Shown: piece by piece, positions 46,265 through 58,734 of the stretch
Layout of the letters: the number at the start of each line of letters is the position of its first letter
How positions within the stretch are numbered: position 1 is the first letter of the stretch
NCBI RefSeq assembly: GCF_001922575.1
Contig: NZ_MRCI01000003.1
Span: forward strand, 1-64,000
Reading direction: 5' to 3'
From: Neptunomonas phycophila
GTDB lineage: Bacteria > Pseudomonadota > Gammaproteobacteria > Pseudomonadales > Balneatricaceae
DNA length: 64,000 nucleotides
Translations under genes and position numbers: made by a program
The notes under the pieces: generated by a model
Told to the model about the DNA's origin: nothing
The model's database searches: none
What the model saw: the letters and a program-made list of their open reading frames with translations, nothing else

Positions 46265-46352
46265 GGGATATCGGAATATCGGAATATCGGAATATCGGAA
46301 TATCGGAATATCGGAATATCGGAATATCGGAATATCGGAATATCGGAATATT
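46265..46352. repeat. tandem 8-bp repeat (GGAATATC), 11 units
   Basis: Nine perfect consecutive GGAATATC units (46273-46344) with one imperfect unit at each end (GGGATATC and GGAATATT). It starts 17 bp upstream of the broken XRE gene and ends 145 bp before the HipA-like gene. An 8-bp period is prone to slippage. It may be a cluster of regulator-binding sites or a phase-variable spacer. Read in frame it gives a meaningless repeated peptide. Confidence 0.95.
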
Positions 46353-46496
46353 TTAACAATTCTGTTGATAGTACATATTACGAACTAATCTGGCAGAGTC
46401 GTATCATGGCTATATGCGTGGAAGGACGTTTCCTAGTAGACTCTTGAACATACGACTTGGAAGCAACAATACTAGGGTCTGAAGGTAAGGATAGGG

Positions 46497-47258
46497 ATGG
46501 AACAAGTTGATATCGGCATTATGTTACCAGGTGCAGAACTTTTTAATGATCAGAATGTAAACCCAACATGGAAAGGTCATGTAAAAACACACGAGCAGAT
46601 AGTTGTGGCGTTTATTAAGCAACTGCCTCCCCAGAAGCTATACATTGAGTGTGTATGTGCAGTTTTAGGAAGATACCTAGGCCTACCAATTCCTAAACCG
46701 TTAGTAGTTAAACTAACAAATGACTCTTTTTCAGATATCCCCGAAGGTAGTTACGCGCTCGCATTCGGCTCCGAGGATGCAAGCTACCCTAGTTTTAGAC
46801 GACATGCGCAGTCCGAAGAGGCTATGCTAAAGTTGGCAGAATTTGCAAAAACCCTAGATGTGGGTCTTTTTGATGAGTGGATTGCAAATTGGGATAGAAA
46901 TATTGGAAATATTCTCTATGACGGTGGAAATGAATTCTCATTCATTGATCATGAGAATGCTATTAGTGAAGAGATTGATTTTAAAGAAGAAGCTCATGCG
47001 AATCAGATTGTAGATGCCATTTATTCTTTGAAGAGCGAATTTGAGAAATATAAAATAAATAGGCAAGTCCAGACTTCTCTTCTTCCCCAATACCAAGAAC
47101 TACCTTTTTCCATTCTCTCTGAGAAAACTTATGCAGGATCATATTTAAGTGATGAAAAAGTCCTGCGAGTCATCAATTTTTTGGAGAGCAGAGCAAGTTT
47201 GCTACATGAGTTATTTTCAAAAAGATTAAAACTGCAACAGCAAGAGATGGCCATATGA
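46497..47258 (+). CDS. HipA-like (HipA_2-type) kinase domain protein
   Basis: A 253-aa protein resembling the short HipA-family kinases. Catalytic loop NWDRNIGNIL (D133, N138) and metal-binding IDHEN (D151) are present, with the N-terminal lobe strand around PKPLVVKL. It lacks the N-terminal Couple_hipA domain of classical HipA. HipA kinases phosphorylate tRNA synthetases or related targets and act as growth-arrest toxins. The stop overlaps the next gene by 4 bp. It lies in the island next to a dead XRE gene. Confidence 0.75.
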   Translation: MEQVDIGIMLPGAELFNDQNVNPTWKGHVKTHEQIVVAFIKQLPPQKLYIECVCAVLGRYLGLPIPKPLVVKLTNDSFSDIPEGSYALAFGSEDASYPSFRRHAQSEEAMLKLAEFAKTLDVGLFDEWIANWDRNIGNILYDGGNEFSFIDHENAISEEIDFKEEAHANQIVDAIYSLKSEFEKYKINRQVQTSLLPQYQELPFSILSEKTYAGSYLSDEKVLRVINFLESRASLLHELFSKRLKLQQQEMAI

Positions 47259-48124
47259 ATAAGTTAGAGTCTCTTTTCCCCGCGCAGCCCAATTACCGTG
47301 GGTCATGGCAGACAATTTACCTCGAACCAATAATCGGTTCAGGTGAAAAAATTGCAATCGCTGTGACGGCAATTGGTAAAGATAAAAAATATCAAGTAAT
47401 TCAAGCCATCAGACCCGAATTACTTGATTGCCTTTATGGCTCTCAAGCAGAAAAAATGCAGACTATGGTCGATTGGATTGTAAATTCAGCAAACAACGAG
47501 ATAAAAGCTAACAGCACTCTGAGTAAATGGTCACCTCCATTCGATGGTGTAACACTAGGTAAGAAAAAAATTGCAGCTGACGAAAATATAGAAGGTATCC
47601 TTAGGCAAGCCATTCGCATATCAGCTAGCCTTAGTACTTTAGCGTTAGATGCAGAGCGAGAGGAAGACGAAGAGCAACCTAGGAAGTATAGTGAACACTG
47701 GACTCGAAGCATCGCTGATGAAATGAGACTGATAAGTCCTCATTTTGCTTCTCACTTCAATAAGAAAATAAAAGTTAGTGATACTGATATACTCACTTCC
47801 TACGGCTTTCTAACTGAAAAGTACGTTTCTAATTTCGGATTGCTTGTACCCTCAAGGCTTTCAGCTTCATTAAACTCCATGAAAGCAAAGCTATTTGATT
47901 TAGAATCATTAAAAAAATCACAGCTATTAGTGAAACCAGACAAATATGAAATGATTATTGGAATGCCATCTATTGATGATCCAACGTTATCGAACAAAGC
48001 TGTAGACCGTCTTCAAGACACAGTAAAAATGGTTTCAGAGCTAGCTCACTCGGAAGATATTTCTTTAATTCAGACTAAAAACGCTAAGCAGGCCGCTGAG
48101 CACTTAATGCAGTCAGCGGCTTAA
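47255..48124 (+). CDS. unknown partner of the HipA-like kinase
   Basis: A 289-aa soluble, mostly charged protein with no family I recognise. Short HipA-like kinases are often followed by a DUF3037 gene; the N-terminal 60 residues (IYLEPIIGSGEKIAIAVTA and later QAIRPELLDCLYG) might be a distant relative, but this protein is more than twice as long. A Glu-rich stretch (AEREEDEEQ) lies near the middle. Translation is probably coupled to the kinase (4-bp overlap). It ends 6 bp before the right-hand direct repeat. Confidence 0.65.
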   Translation: MNKLESLFPAQPNYRGSWQTIYLEPIIGSGEKIAIAVTAIGKDKKYQVIQAIRPELLDCLYGSQAEKMQTMVDWIVNSANNEIKANSTLSKWSPPFDGVTLGKKKIAADENIEGILRQAIRISASLSTLALDAEREEDEEQPRKYSEHWTRSIADEMRLISPHFASHFNKKIKVSDTDILTSYGFLTEKYVSNFGLLVPSRLSASLNSMKAKLFDLESLKKSQLLVKPDKYEMIIGMPSIDDPTLSNKAVDRLQDTVKMVSELAHSEDISLIQTKNAKQAAEHLMQSAA

Positions 48125-48130
48125 TTAAAT

Positions 48131-48179
48131 AAATTCTCAATAAAAAAGCAGCCTTCCGGCTGCTTTTATAAGTCACTAC
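48131..48179. repeat. 49-bp direct repeat, right end of the island, containing the gyrB terminator
   Basis: Matches 43410-43458 at 48 of 49 bases. The GCAGCC-TTCC-GGCTGC hairpin with flanking A and T tracts is placed just past the gyrB stop on the minus strand and just past the last island gene on the plus strand, so it can end transcription from both sides. Confidence 0.85.
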
Positions 48180-48185
48180 ATTTAA

Positions 48186-51715
<3,530 letters not shown>

Positions 51716-51768
51716 AAGAGTCCATGTGGCGTGTTACGACGCCACATGGCAGGCTCACAGTGTTGCAA

Positions 51769-52872
51769 TTACATGCGCATCGGCATTATGACATATACGC
51801 TTGAGTCTTCATCAAACCCTTGAATCAGCGCACTGCTGTTAGAGTCAGATAAGGTAAAGCGAACTACATCCGTATTCAAAATCGAGAGCACATCTAACAA
51901 GTAATTAACGTTAAAGCCGATCTCGAGCGCTTCACCTTGGTAGTCGATAGCGATAGTTTCCTCGGCTTCTTCCTGCTCGGGGTTGTTCGCCATGACCTGC
52001 AAGAAGCCACTGGTTAACGAGAGTCGCACGCCTCGGTATTTCTCGTTAGACAAAATCGCGATACGGCTAAAGACTTTGCGCAACTCCTGACGGTCACCCA
52101 ATACATCTTTGTCGCCATTACGTGGAATAACGCGCTGATAATCAGGGAACTTGCCATCAACTAGCTTGGAGGTGAACGTAAAATCACCCACGTGCGCACG
52201 AATATGATTAGCACCGATCACCAGTTGTAAAGGCTCATCGCCGTGCTGAAGTAGTCGAGCCAGCTCTAATATACCTTTACGTGGCACGATGATTTGGTGA
52301 TCGCCTGTTTGGTCTGTCTCTACCGATGCAACGCTGGTTGCCAAACGGTGGCCGTCGGTAGCCACTGTGCGCAATGAGTTCTCGGTCACTTCTAGCAGCA
52401 TGCCGTTTAGGTAGTAACGGACATCTTGCTGAGCCATTGAGAAGCCAGTTTGCTCGATCAGATAACGCAGCTGACCTTGCGATAAGGTTAAGCCAAATGT
52501 TTGCGGGCTATCTTCTACGTTAGGGAACTCAGCCGCCGGCAAAGTAGACAGTGAGAAGCGGCTACGGCCGGACTTGATCACCATTTTTTGGCCGCTTAAT
52601 TCAAGCTCGATACGTGAATCGTCCGGTAAGGACTTACAGATATCCATTAGCTTACGCGCTGGCACAGTCACAGAACCTGCATCAGCGGGCTCTTCTAGCA
52701 TAACGCGGCCAACCAACTCAACTTCGAGATCGGTTCCGGTCATGGATAACTGATCGCCTTCGGCTACCAATAAAATATTGGACAGTACCGGAAGGGTCTG
52801 GCGACGCTCAACCACCCCAGCCACCAACTGCAAGGGCTTGATTAATGCTTCACGCGATATGACGAATCTCAT
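51769..52872 (-). CDS. dnaN: DNA polymerase III beta sliding clamp
   Basis: A 367-aa clamp protein with three repeated clamp domains. MRFVISREALIKPLQLVAGV at the start and a C-terminal YVIMPMRM peptide are the family's typical ends. It encircles DNA and tethers polymerases and other proteins. It is 27 bp after dnaA. Confidence 0.99.
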   Translation of the reverse strand: MRFVISREALIKPLQLVAGVVERRQTLPVLSNILLVAEGDQLSMTGTDLEVELVGRVMLEEPADAGSVTVPARKLMDICKSLPDDSRIELELSGQKMVIKSGRSRFSLSTLPAAEFPNVEDSPQTFGLTLSQGQLRYLIEQTGFSMAQQDVRYYLNGMLLEVTENSLRTVATDGHRLATSVASVETDQTGDHQIIVPRKGILELARLLQHGDEPLQLVIGANHIRAHVGDFTFTSKLVDGKFPDYQRVIPRNGDKDVLGDRQELRKVFSRIAILSNEKYRGVRLSLTSGFLQVMANNPEQEEAEETIAIDYQGEALEIGFNVNYLLDVLSILNTDVVRFTLSDSNSSALIQGFDEDSSVYVIMPMRM

Positions 52873-52899
52873 GGCTACCTACCTTAGTTCGATCCGCTG

Positions 52900-54444
52900 C
52901 TACGATGTCAGGTGACGCAGCAGGTTTTGATAATCTTCTCTGATATCCGCATCTGTTTCACGTAGTTGCTTAATCTTACGACAGGCATGCAGCACTGTTG
53001 TATGATCGCGCCCACCAAAGGCATCCCCAATCTCCGGCAAACTGTGGTTCGTCAGTTCTTTAGCGATACTCATCGCTACCTGACGCGGCCGGGCTACAGA
53101 TCGACTACGACGCTTAGAAAGCAGGTCGGATATCTTAATCTTATAATACTCGGCGACCACACGCTGAATATTATCAATACTAACTTGTTTATCCTGTAAT
53201 GCTAGTAAGTCCTTAAGGGACTCTTTAATAAAGGGTGTTGTAATAGCACTACCGGTAAAATGTGCGTTAGCAATAACGCGCTTAAGTGCGCCTTCAAGCT
53301 CACGAACATTGGAACGTATTTTTTGCGCCAAGAAAAAGGCCGCATCATCAGGTAATGAGATGCGTGCCTCTTCGGCTTTTTTCATAACAATTGCGACTCG
53401 GGTTTCTAGCTCTGGCGGCTCGATAGCTACGGTTAAGCCCCAACCGAATCGCGATTTTAGTCGCTCTTCAACACCATGAATCTCTTTTGGATAACGGTCG
53501 CTGGTTAAAATCATCTGCTGACCGCCTTCCAACAAGGCGTTAAAAGTGTGGAAAAACTCTTCTTGTGAGCGCTCTTTACCTGCAAAAAACTGAATATCAT
53601 CAATTAACAGCGCATCAACCGACCGGTAAAAACGCTTAAAATCATTAATGGCATTAAGCTGTAACGCTTTTACCATGTCAGCAACAAAACGCTCTGAGTG
53701 TAAATATACGATGCGCGCGTTGGGGTTCTGACGCAGCATTTCCAAACCAACGGCATGCATCAAGTGAGTTTTACCAAGACCCACACCACCGTATATAAAG
53801 AGTGGGTTATAAGCGCCGCCTGGGTTATCAGCTACTTGTTGCGCAGCAGCCAAAGCTAGCTGGTTAGATTTACCTTGTACAAATGAATCAAACGAGAAGG
53901 AATCATTCAGGTTTGATTGATGGCGCAAACCACCTTCAACTTCAATAATCTTACGCTCGGGCTCAACCACACCTACATCTAGCTCTAATTGCGGCTGAGG
54001 CTGACTTTGCGTATGTAAGTAAGTATTCGCTTCGGCTGGGGCGCTTTCAGAATAGCGAGGAGCCGTAGCAGCTGGTGGAGGATCCATGTAAGAAGGCGCA
54101 GGCTGATGGCTCTCTTGTGGCGCACTGGGTGTGGGAGCAGCCGGGCGAGGGCGCGGTGGAGCCGCAGGCATACGACGCGACATCAAATGAGCGGGGCCTG
54201 CCGTACTCACTTCAACGCGAACATCAGCGCTAATATCACCAGATACGTCACAAATAACTTGGCGGATGCGCGATAGAAACTTGTCATTGACCCAATCGCG
54301 AACAAAACGGTTAGGCGCAACCAATACCAAGACCGAGCTCTGGCTTTCTTCGGCGCGCAAAGGCCTGACCCACGTATTGTACTGTTGGGCAGGAAACTCA
54401 TTTTGTAAACTGGGTAAGCAGCGTTCCCACAACTCTGCTGACAT
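52900..54444 (-). CDS. dnaA: chromosomal replication initiator DnaA
   Basis: A 514-aa protein: N-terminal domain I (residues 1-85), a Pro/Ala-rich variable linker (about 95-170), an AAA+ domain ([33 protein letters not shown]), and a C-terminal DNA-binding domain with the signature [14 protein letters not shown]. It binds DnaA boxes in the adjacent intergenic region and melts oriC. GGAGAAGCT precedes the start. Confidence 0.99.
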   Translation of the reverse strand: MSAELWERCLPSLQNEFPAQQYNTWVRPLRAEESQSSVLVLVAPNRFVRDWVNDKFLSRIRQVICDVSGDISADVRVEVSTAGPAHLMSRRMPAAPPRPRPAAPTPSAPQESHQPAPSYMDPPPAATAPRYSESAPAEANTYLHTQSQPQPQLELDVGVVEPERKIIEVEGGLRHQSNLNDSFSFDSFVQGKSNQLALAAAQQVADNPGGAYNPLFIYGGVGLGKTHLMHAVGLEMLRQNPNARIVYLHSERFVADMVKALQLNAINDFKRFYRSVDALLIDDIQFFAGKERSQEEFFHTFNALLEGGQQMILTSDRYPKEIHGVEERLKSRFGWGLTVAIEPPELETRVAIVMKKAEEARISLPDDAAFFLAQKIRSNVRELEGALKRVIANAHFTGSAITTPFIKESLKDLLALQDKQVSIDNIQRVVAEYYKIKISDLLSKRRSRSVARPRQVAMSIAKELTNHSLPEIGDAFGGRDHTTVLHACRKIKQLRETDADIREDYQNLLRHLTS

Positions 54445-54582
54445 AGCTTCTCCGCTAAATTAAGTAATACCGCTTTTTAAAGCACACACGCTAGCCCGAT
54501 AAACGTCTTTGCAAGTCATCTAACATTAGTCAAACATGCGTATAACCTTAAAACATTCGCATTCTAACGCGCCGCACACCAG

Positions 54583-54591
54583 TTATCCACA
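54583..54591 (+). promoter_or_regulatory. DnaA box (perfect TTATCCACA)
   Basis: An exact match to the strongest DnaA-binding 9-mer, 138 bp upstream of the dnaA start. Confidence 0.9.
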
Positions 54592-54618
54592 ACAAGATGA
54601 ATAAAGTTGGCACTTATT

Positions 54619-54627
54619 TGTGAATAA
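54619..54627 (-). promoter_or_regulatory. DnaA box (TTATTCACA)
   Basis: TGTGAATAA on the plus strand, matching TTATNCACA on the minus strand. It is opposite in orientation to the perfect box 27 bp away and borders the A+T-rich segment. Confidence 0.75.
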
Positions 54628-54986
54628 TTGTAAAACTCGCTCAACAAAAGCCAAAAAGTTTAAAAAACATACAAATATGGCGTTATAAACATAATTAATA
54701 CAGTTTAAACACACCCTTACCAACAGACCAACTAATTGTTTTATAAAGATAAATAGAATTCAATTCACAGATTTAGCATTAATAGAGTTTTTTTACCTTT
54801 TTACCCTCTGTTTAAAAAAGTACATATATAAGTGCTGAAAAAATCTTTCTATTTATGGCATTTACCACCAAATAAGGTTTGATATAACCGTACGGATTCA
54901 CTACAATCTCGTGCCTTAAAATTTGCTCTGTAGGGCTTCAGCCAGCCAATATTCGAGCACAAACGAACATTAAGTAGGACTGACTG

Positions 54987-55121
54987 ATGAAAAGAACTTT
55001 TCAACCAAGCGTTTTAAAACGCGCACGTAACCACGGCTTCCGCGCTCGCATGGCAACTAAAAGCGGCCGCGCTATTATCAACCGTCGTCGTGCTAAAGGC
55101 CGCAAGCGTCTGTCTGCCTAA
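54987..55121 (+). CDS. rpmH: 50S ribosomal protein L34
   Basis: A 44-aa protein with the invariant L34 pattern: [20 protein letters not shown] at the start and [12 protein letters not shown] at the end. It is followed 32 bp later by rnpA, as almost everywhere in bacteria. Confidence 0.99.
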   Translation: MKRTFQPSVLKRARNHGFRARMATKSGRAIINRRRAKGRKRLSA

Positions 55122-55153
55122 TCGGTAGCAGTCGCTGGTCTGGTTATCGTTGA

Positions 55154-55540
55154 ATGACCAAACACGAATATCCCCGGCAGTTACGTTTGCTAACTGCCGG
55201 GGATTTCAAATACGTCTTCGATGATGCCTCCGTTAAGGCGCACGACCAGCGTGTTTTAATTCTCGCCCGTCCCAACGGACTCGATCATCCACGCATCGGG
55301 TTTGTCATTTCTAAAAAAAATATACGTAGAGCAGTGAAACGTAACCTCGTTCGACGTATTATTCGCGAGTCTTTTCGCCTGAATCAACATAAATTGCCTG
55401 CTTTAGACATGGTAGTACTGGCGCGTCCCGGTTTAGGGGATCTCAGTACAGAAGATATTCATGCCTTATCTATGAAAAGCTGGAATAAGTTAATTCAGAA
55501 AGCCAATAACGCACACAACAAGCAAGTGAAACGGTCTTAA
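55154..55540 (+). CDS. rnpA: ribonuclease P protein component
   Basis: A 128-aa basic protein that supports the RNase P RNA in tRNA 5' maturation. The RNR signature region is present as KNIRRAVKRNLVRRIIRESF (residues about 55-74), with LLTAGDFKYVF near the N-terminus. It ends 4 bp before yidC, leaving no room for yidD, which usually lies between them. Confidence 0.97.
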   Translation: MTKHEYPRQLRLLTAGDFKYVFDDASVKAHDQRVLILARPNGLDHPRIGFVISKKNIRRAVKRNLVRRIIRESFRLNQHKLPALDMVVLARPGLGDLSTEDIHALSMKSWNKLIQKANNAHNKQVKRS

Positions 55541-55544
55541 TCCC

Positions 55545-57224
55545 ATGGATGTAAAGCGAGTCATACTGATTGCCGCTCTGTCATTAATCTCTTACATGCT
55601 AATTTTGCAGTGGAATGAAGATTACGGACAGAAACCAACAGCCGAAGCACCGGTAGCCTCTGTTTCTGCCTATGGTAGTAAAACAGCCACTGGTGACCTC
55701 CCTGCAACAGGCACTGCTCAAGCTACGGCAGATATTCCTGCGACTAGCGATAGCGCAGAACAGCCAGCCGCCGCTCAAACCAGCAGCGCACAAATCATTA
55801 CGGTTACCACACCGGTTCAAGATGTCTTAATTGACACTAAAGGTGGTGACATTATTCAACTCGCGCTTCCAGAGCAAAAAGCGAGCCTTAATAGTGATCA
55901 ACCTTTCCTACTTCTTGAACAAACGCCTAACCGCACGTACGTTTCTCAAAGCGGTTTAGTGGGTCGTGATGGTCCTGATGCTAATAAAGATGGTCGCCCT
56001 GTATATACGGCCGATCAAACCAGCTACACCCAGGAAGGTGATCAAACTCTTTTTGTTGATCTAAAATACACAACGCCTGAAGGTGTGCAGATCACTAAGC
56101 GTTTCACTTTCACCGAAGGTGCGCACAATATTGGAGTTGAATATTTAATCAACAACCAATCCAACGCTGAGTTTAAAGCCAACCTATTCGGTCAAATTAA
56201 GCGTGATAACAGCGAAGATCCAAACGGATCACCTGATATGGGCATGCAGTCATATTTAGGCCCAGTGTTTTCTACAACAGAAAATAGCTATCAGAAGTAT
56301 TCATTTAGTGACATCGACGATGATGGCAACTTTAAGCAAACATCGGAAGATGGCTGGGTTGCGATGGTTCAACACTATTTTGTGACGTCATGGATACCAG
56401 CACCAGGTGCCGAGTACACGTACAGCACACGCAAAATCAACAACAACTATATTGCTGGCTTTATTTCACCTGAGCTAACTGTTGCTCCAGGTTCAGAAGC
56501 AAGCGTAGGCGCGCATTTTTATGCTGGCCCTAAAAACGTTGATGAAATGGAAGCAGCGGCACCCAAACTCGATAAAACCATCGATTTTGGCGTATTGTGG
56601 TGGATTGCTTCTCCGCTCTACATGCTACTTAAAGCATTGCACGGCTTCTTGGGTAACTGGGGCTTAGCGATTATCGGTATTACGCTGATTGTTAAAGCTG
56701 TTCTATTCCCATTAAACGCAAAAGCGTTTAAGTCCATGGCTAAAATGCGTAAATTTGCTCCTGAAATGAAGCGCATGAAAGAGATGTATGGTGACGATCG
56801 CCAGAAGATGTCTCAAGCTATGATGCAACTTTACAAGAAAGAGAAGATCAATCCATTGGGCGGATGTTTGCCAATGGTTGCACAAATGCCGATCTTCATT
56901 GCTTTGTATTGGGTACTGGCTGAATCCGTTGAGCTTCGCCATGCAGAGTTCTTATACCTAGCTGACTTATCAGCGAAAGACCCATACTTCATCCTGCCAA
57001 TTATCATGGGTGCAAGTATGTTTATTCAGCAAACACTTAACCCTGCACCACCTGATCCAATGCAGGCCAAAGTGATGAAAATGCTGCCAATCCTGTTTAC
57101 TTTCTTCTTCCTGTGGTTCCCTGCAGGTCTGACACTGTACTGGGTTGTGAACAACATCCTGTCGATTGCACAGCAATATGTAATCAACAAACAAATAGAA
57201 GCGGGCGACAGCAAAGCCTCCTAG
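55545..57224 (+). CDS. yidC: membrane protein insertase YidC
   Basis: A 559-aa Gram-negative YidC: N-terminal membrane anchor (residues 5-21), an Ala/Thr-rich linker, a large periplasmic beta domain (about 75-340), then the conserved five-segment insertase core (LGNWGLAIIGITLIVK; NPLGGCLPMVAQMPIF; WVVNNILSIAQQ). It inserts and folds inner-membrane proteins alone or with SecYEG. There is little ribosome site before the ATG, so coupling to rnpA is likely. Confidence 0.98.
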   Translation: MDVKRVILIAALSLISYMLILQWNEDYGQKPTAEAPVASVSAYGSKTATGDLPATGTAQATADIPATSDSAEQPAAAQTSSAQIITVTTPVQDVLIDTKGGDIIQLALPEQKASLNSDQPFLLLEQTPNRTYVSQSGLVGRDGPDANKDGRPVYTADQTSYTQEGDQTLFVDLKYTTPEGVQITKRFTFTEGAHNIGVEYLINNQSNAEFKANLFGQIKRDNSEDPNGSPDMGMQSYLGPVFSTTENSYQKYSFSDIDDDGNFKQTSEDGWVAMVQHYFVTSWIPAPGAEYTYSTRKINNNYIAGFISPELTVAPGSEASVGAHFYAGPKNVDEMEAAAPKLDKTIDFGVLWWIASPLYMLLKALHGFLGNWGLAIIGITLIVKAVLFPLNAKAFKSMAKMRKFAPEMKRMKEMYGDDRQKMSQAMMQLYKKEKINPLGGCLPMVAQMPIFIALYWVLAESVELRHAEFLYLADLSAKDPYFILPIIMGASMFIQQTLNPAPPDPMQAKVMKMLPILFTFFFLWFPAGLTLYWVVNNILSIAQQYVINKQIEAGDSKAS

Positions 57225-57243
57225 GCATACGCTCAGCGACTAC

Positions 57244-57266
57244 AGGCTCCTTCGGGAGCCTTTTTT
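57244..57266 (+). terminator. intrinsic terminator after yidC
   Basis: An AGGCTCC-TTCG-GGAGCCT hairpin with a UUCG tetraloop and a T-run ends the rpmH-rnpA-yidC unit. Confidence 0.9.
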
Positions 57267-57355
57267 ATGAGTAAAAAATCGCTATTATACGGTGAGTTGA
57301 ACAACCTCATGTACACCAGCACCGCGACTCAATAACCCAACACCCGGAGCATTTG

Positions 57356-58723
57356 ATGACAAGCTACACACAAGACACCATTGCAGCGCAAGCAACCGCA
57401 CCCGGTCGTGGCGGGGTAGGGATTGTCCGTGTATCAGGGCCTAAAGCGGCTCTCATCGCTGAATCTGTTCTTGGGTATGCCCCCAAGCCACGCTACGCCC
57501 ATTACAGCCCGTTTAAGGATGAGCAGGGTAATGAGTTAGATGAAGGGATAGCACTTTACTTCCCTGGGCCTAATTCGTTTACCGGTGAAGATGTATTTGA
57601 ACTACAAGGCCACGGCGGTCCGGTCGTCATGGACTTTTTATTGCAGCGCGTCCAATCACTAGGCGCGAGGTTGGCTAGACCGGGTGAGTTCTCGGAGCGA
57701 GCCTTCCTCAATGATAAGCTCGATTTGGCCCAAGCAGAGGCCATAGCGGATTTAATCGACAGCTCTTCCCAGCATGCAGCACGCTGCGCCTTACGCTCAT
57801 TGCAAGGTGAGTTCTCGCGCCGTATTGACCACCTAGTCGAATCGCTAATCCATTTGCGCATCTATGTTGAAGCGGCAATCGATTTTCCAGAGGAAGAAAT
57901 CGACTTCCTAGCGGATGGTAAGGTACTCAACGATTTACATAGCATTATCAACAATTTAGAAAACGTACAAACAGAAGCCAAACAAGGTAGCCTGATTCGC
58001 GAAGGCATGAGCGTGGTTATTGCCGGCCGTCCTAATGCGGGCAAATCGAGCTTACTGAATGCGCTAGCCGGACGCGAAACAGCCATTGTGACCGACATAG
58101 AAGGCACAACTCGCGACGTTTTACGCGAACATATTCACATTGATGGTATGCCATTACACATTATCGATACGGCAGGCTTACGAGACGCTCCTGATGAAGT
58201 TGAGCGCATAGGCATCCAGCGCGCGTGGGATGAGATACAAAAAGCGGACCGTGTTTTGCTGATGGTCGATAGTATGCGCAACAATGCCGATGACCCGCAT
58301 CAAATCTGGCCAGAGTTTGTCGATCAGCTGAACGATGATAGTAAAATTACCGTGATTCGTAACAAAGCTGACTTAAGTGGCGAGACGATAGGCCAAACAC
58401 AAGCGCATGGTTACCCGCTTATCAACTTATCAGCGAAAGCAGGCGAGGGGATTAATATCCTGCGCGACCACTTAAAACAATGCATGGGGTATCAAGCGAC
58501 TACCGAAGGCGGTTTTCTTGCCCGACGCCGCCACTTAGAAGCGCTAGATACGGCACATGAGTTACTCATCACCGGCCGTGACCAACTGCAAATGCACGGC
58601 GCCGGTGAACTGCTCGCTGAAGATTTACGACAAGCACAGCACGCCTTGGGCGAAATAACAGGTCAGTTCACTAGCGACGATTTATTAGGACGTATTTTTT
58701 CTAGTTTCTGTATTGGGAAGTAA
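57356..58723 (+). CDS. mnmE: tRNA modification GTPase MnmE
   Basis: I choose the ATG at 57356 (7 bp after GGAG) over the adjacent TTG. 455 aa: N-terminal formyl-THF-binding domain ([20 protein letters not shown]), helical domain, an inserted GTPase domain ([33 protein letters not shown]) and the C-terminal FCIGK with the catalytic-site Cys. With MnmG it makes the cmnm5U34 modification. mnmG, rsmG, parA and parB, which usually follow, are absent here. Confidence 0.98.
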   Translation: MTSYTQDTIAAQATAPGRGGVGIVRVSGPKAALIAESVLGYAPKPRYAHYSPFKDEQGNELDEGIALYFPGPNSFTGEDVFELQGHGGPVVMDFLLQRVQSLGARLARPGEFSERAFLNDKLDLAQAEAIADLIDSSSQHAARCALRSLQGEFSRRIDHLVESLIHLRIYVEAAIDFPEEEIDFLADGKVLNDLHSIINNLENVQTEAKQGSLIREGMSVVIAGRPNAGKSSLLNALAGRETAIVTDIEGTTRDVLREHIHIDGMPLHIIDTAGLRDAPDEVERIGIQRAWDEIQKADRVLLMVDSMRNNADDPHQIWPEFVDQLNDDSKITVIRNKADLSGETIGQTQAHGYPLINLSAKAGEGINILRDHLKQCMGYQATTEGGFLARRRHLEALDTAHELLITGRDQLQMHGAGELLAEDLRQAQHALGEITGQFTSDDLLGRIFSSFCIGK

Positions 58724-58734
58724 TCTGCTACGTA

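Larger units (their letters stand above)
54445..54986. other. oriC: putative replication origin region (oriC)
   Basis: A 542-bp gap between divergent dnaA and rpmH, the usual origin position in many gammaproteobacteria. It contains a perfect DnaA box and a second consensus box near the dnaA side, followed by about 250 bp of very A+T-rich DNA (54640-54890), suitable as an unwinding element. The promoters of dnaA and rpmH must also lie here. I found only two convincing boxes, fewer than in well-studied origins. Confidence 0.7.

Noticed and set aside
46265-46352. Possible CRISPR array
   Set aside because: The units are 8 bp and directly adjacent with no spacers, and no cas genes are nearby.
46217-46447. 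Open frame through the 8-bp tandem repeat, giving a repetitive peptide
   Set aside because: The peptide is only the translated repeat (GISEYRNI), without ribosome site or conserved flanks; the DNA repeat itself is the feature.
52946-52961. parS-like sequence inside dnaA (TGTTTCACGTAGTTGC)
   Set aside because: Only the left half matches; the right half of the palindrome is lost.
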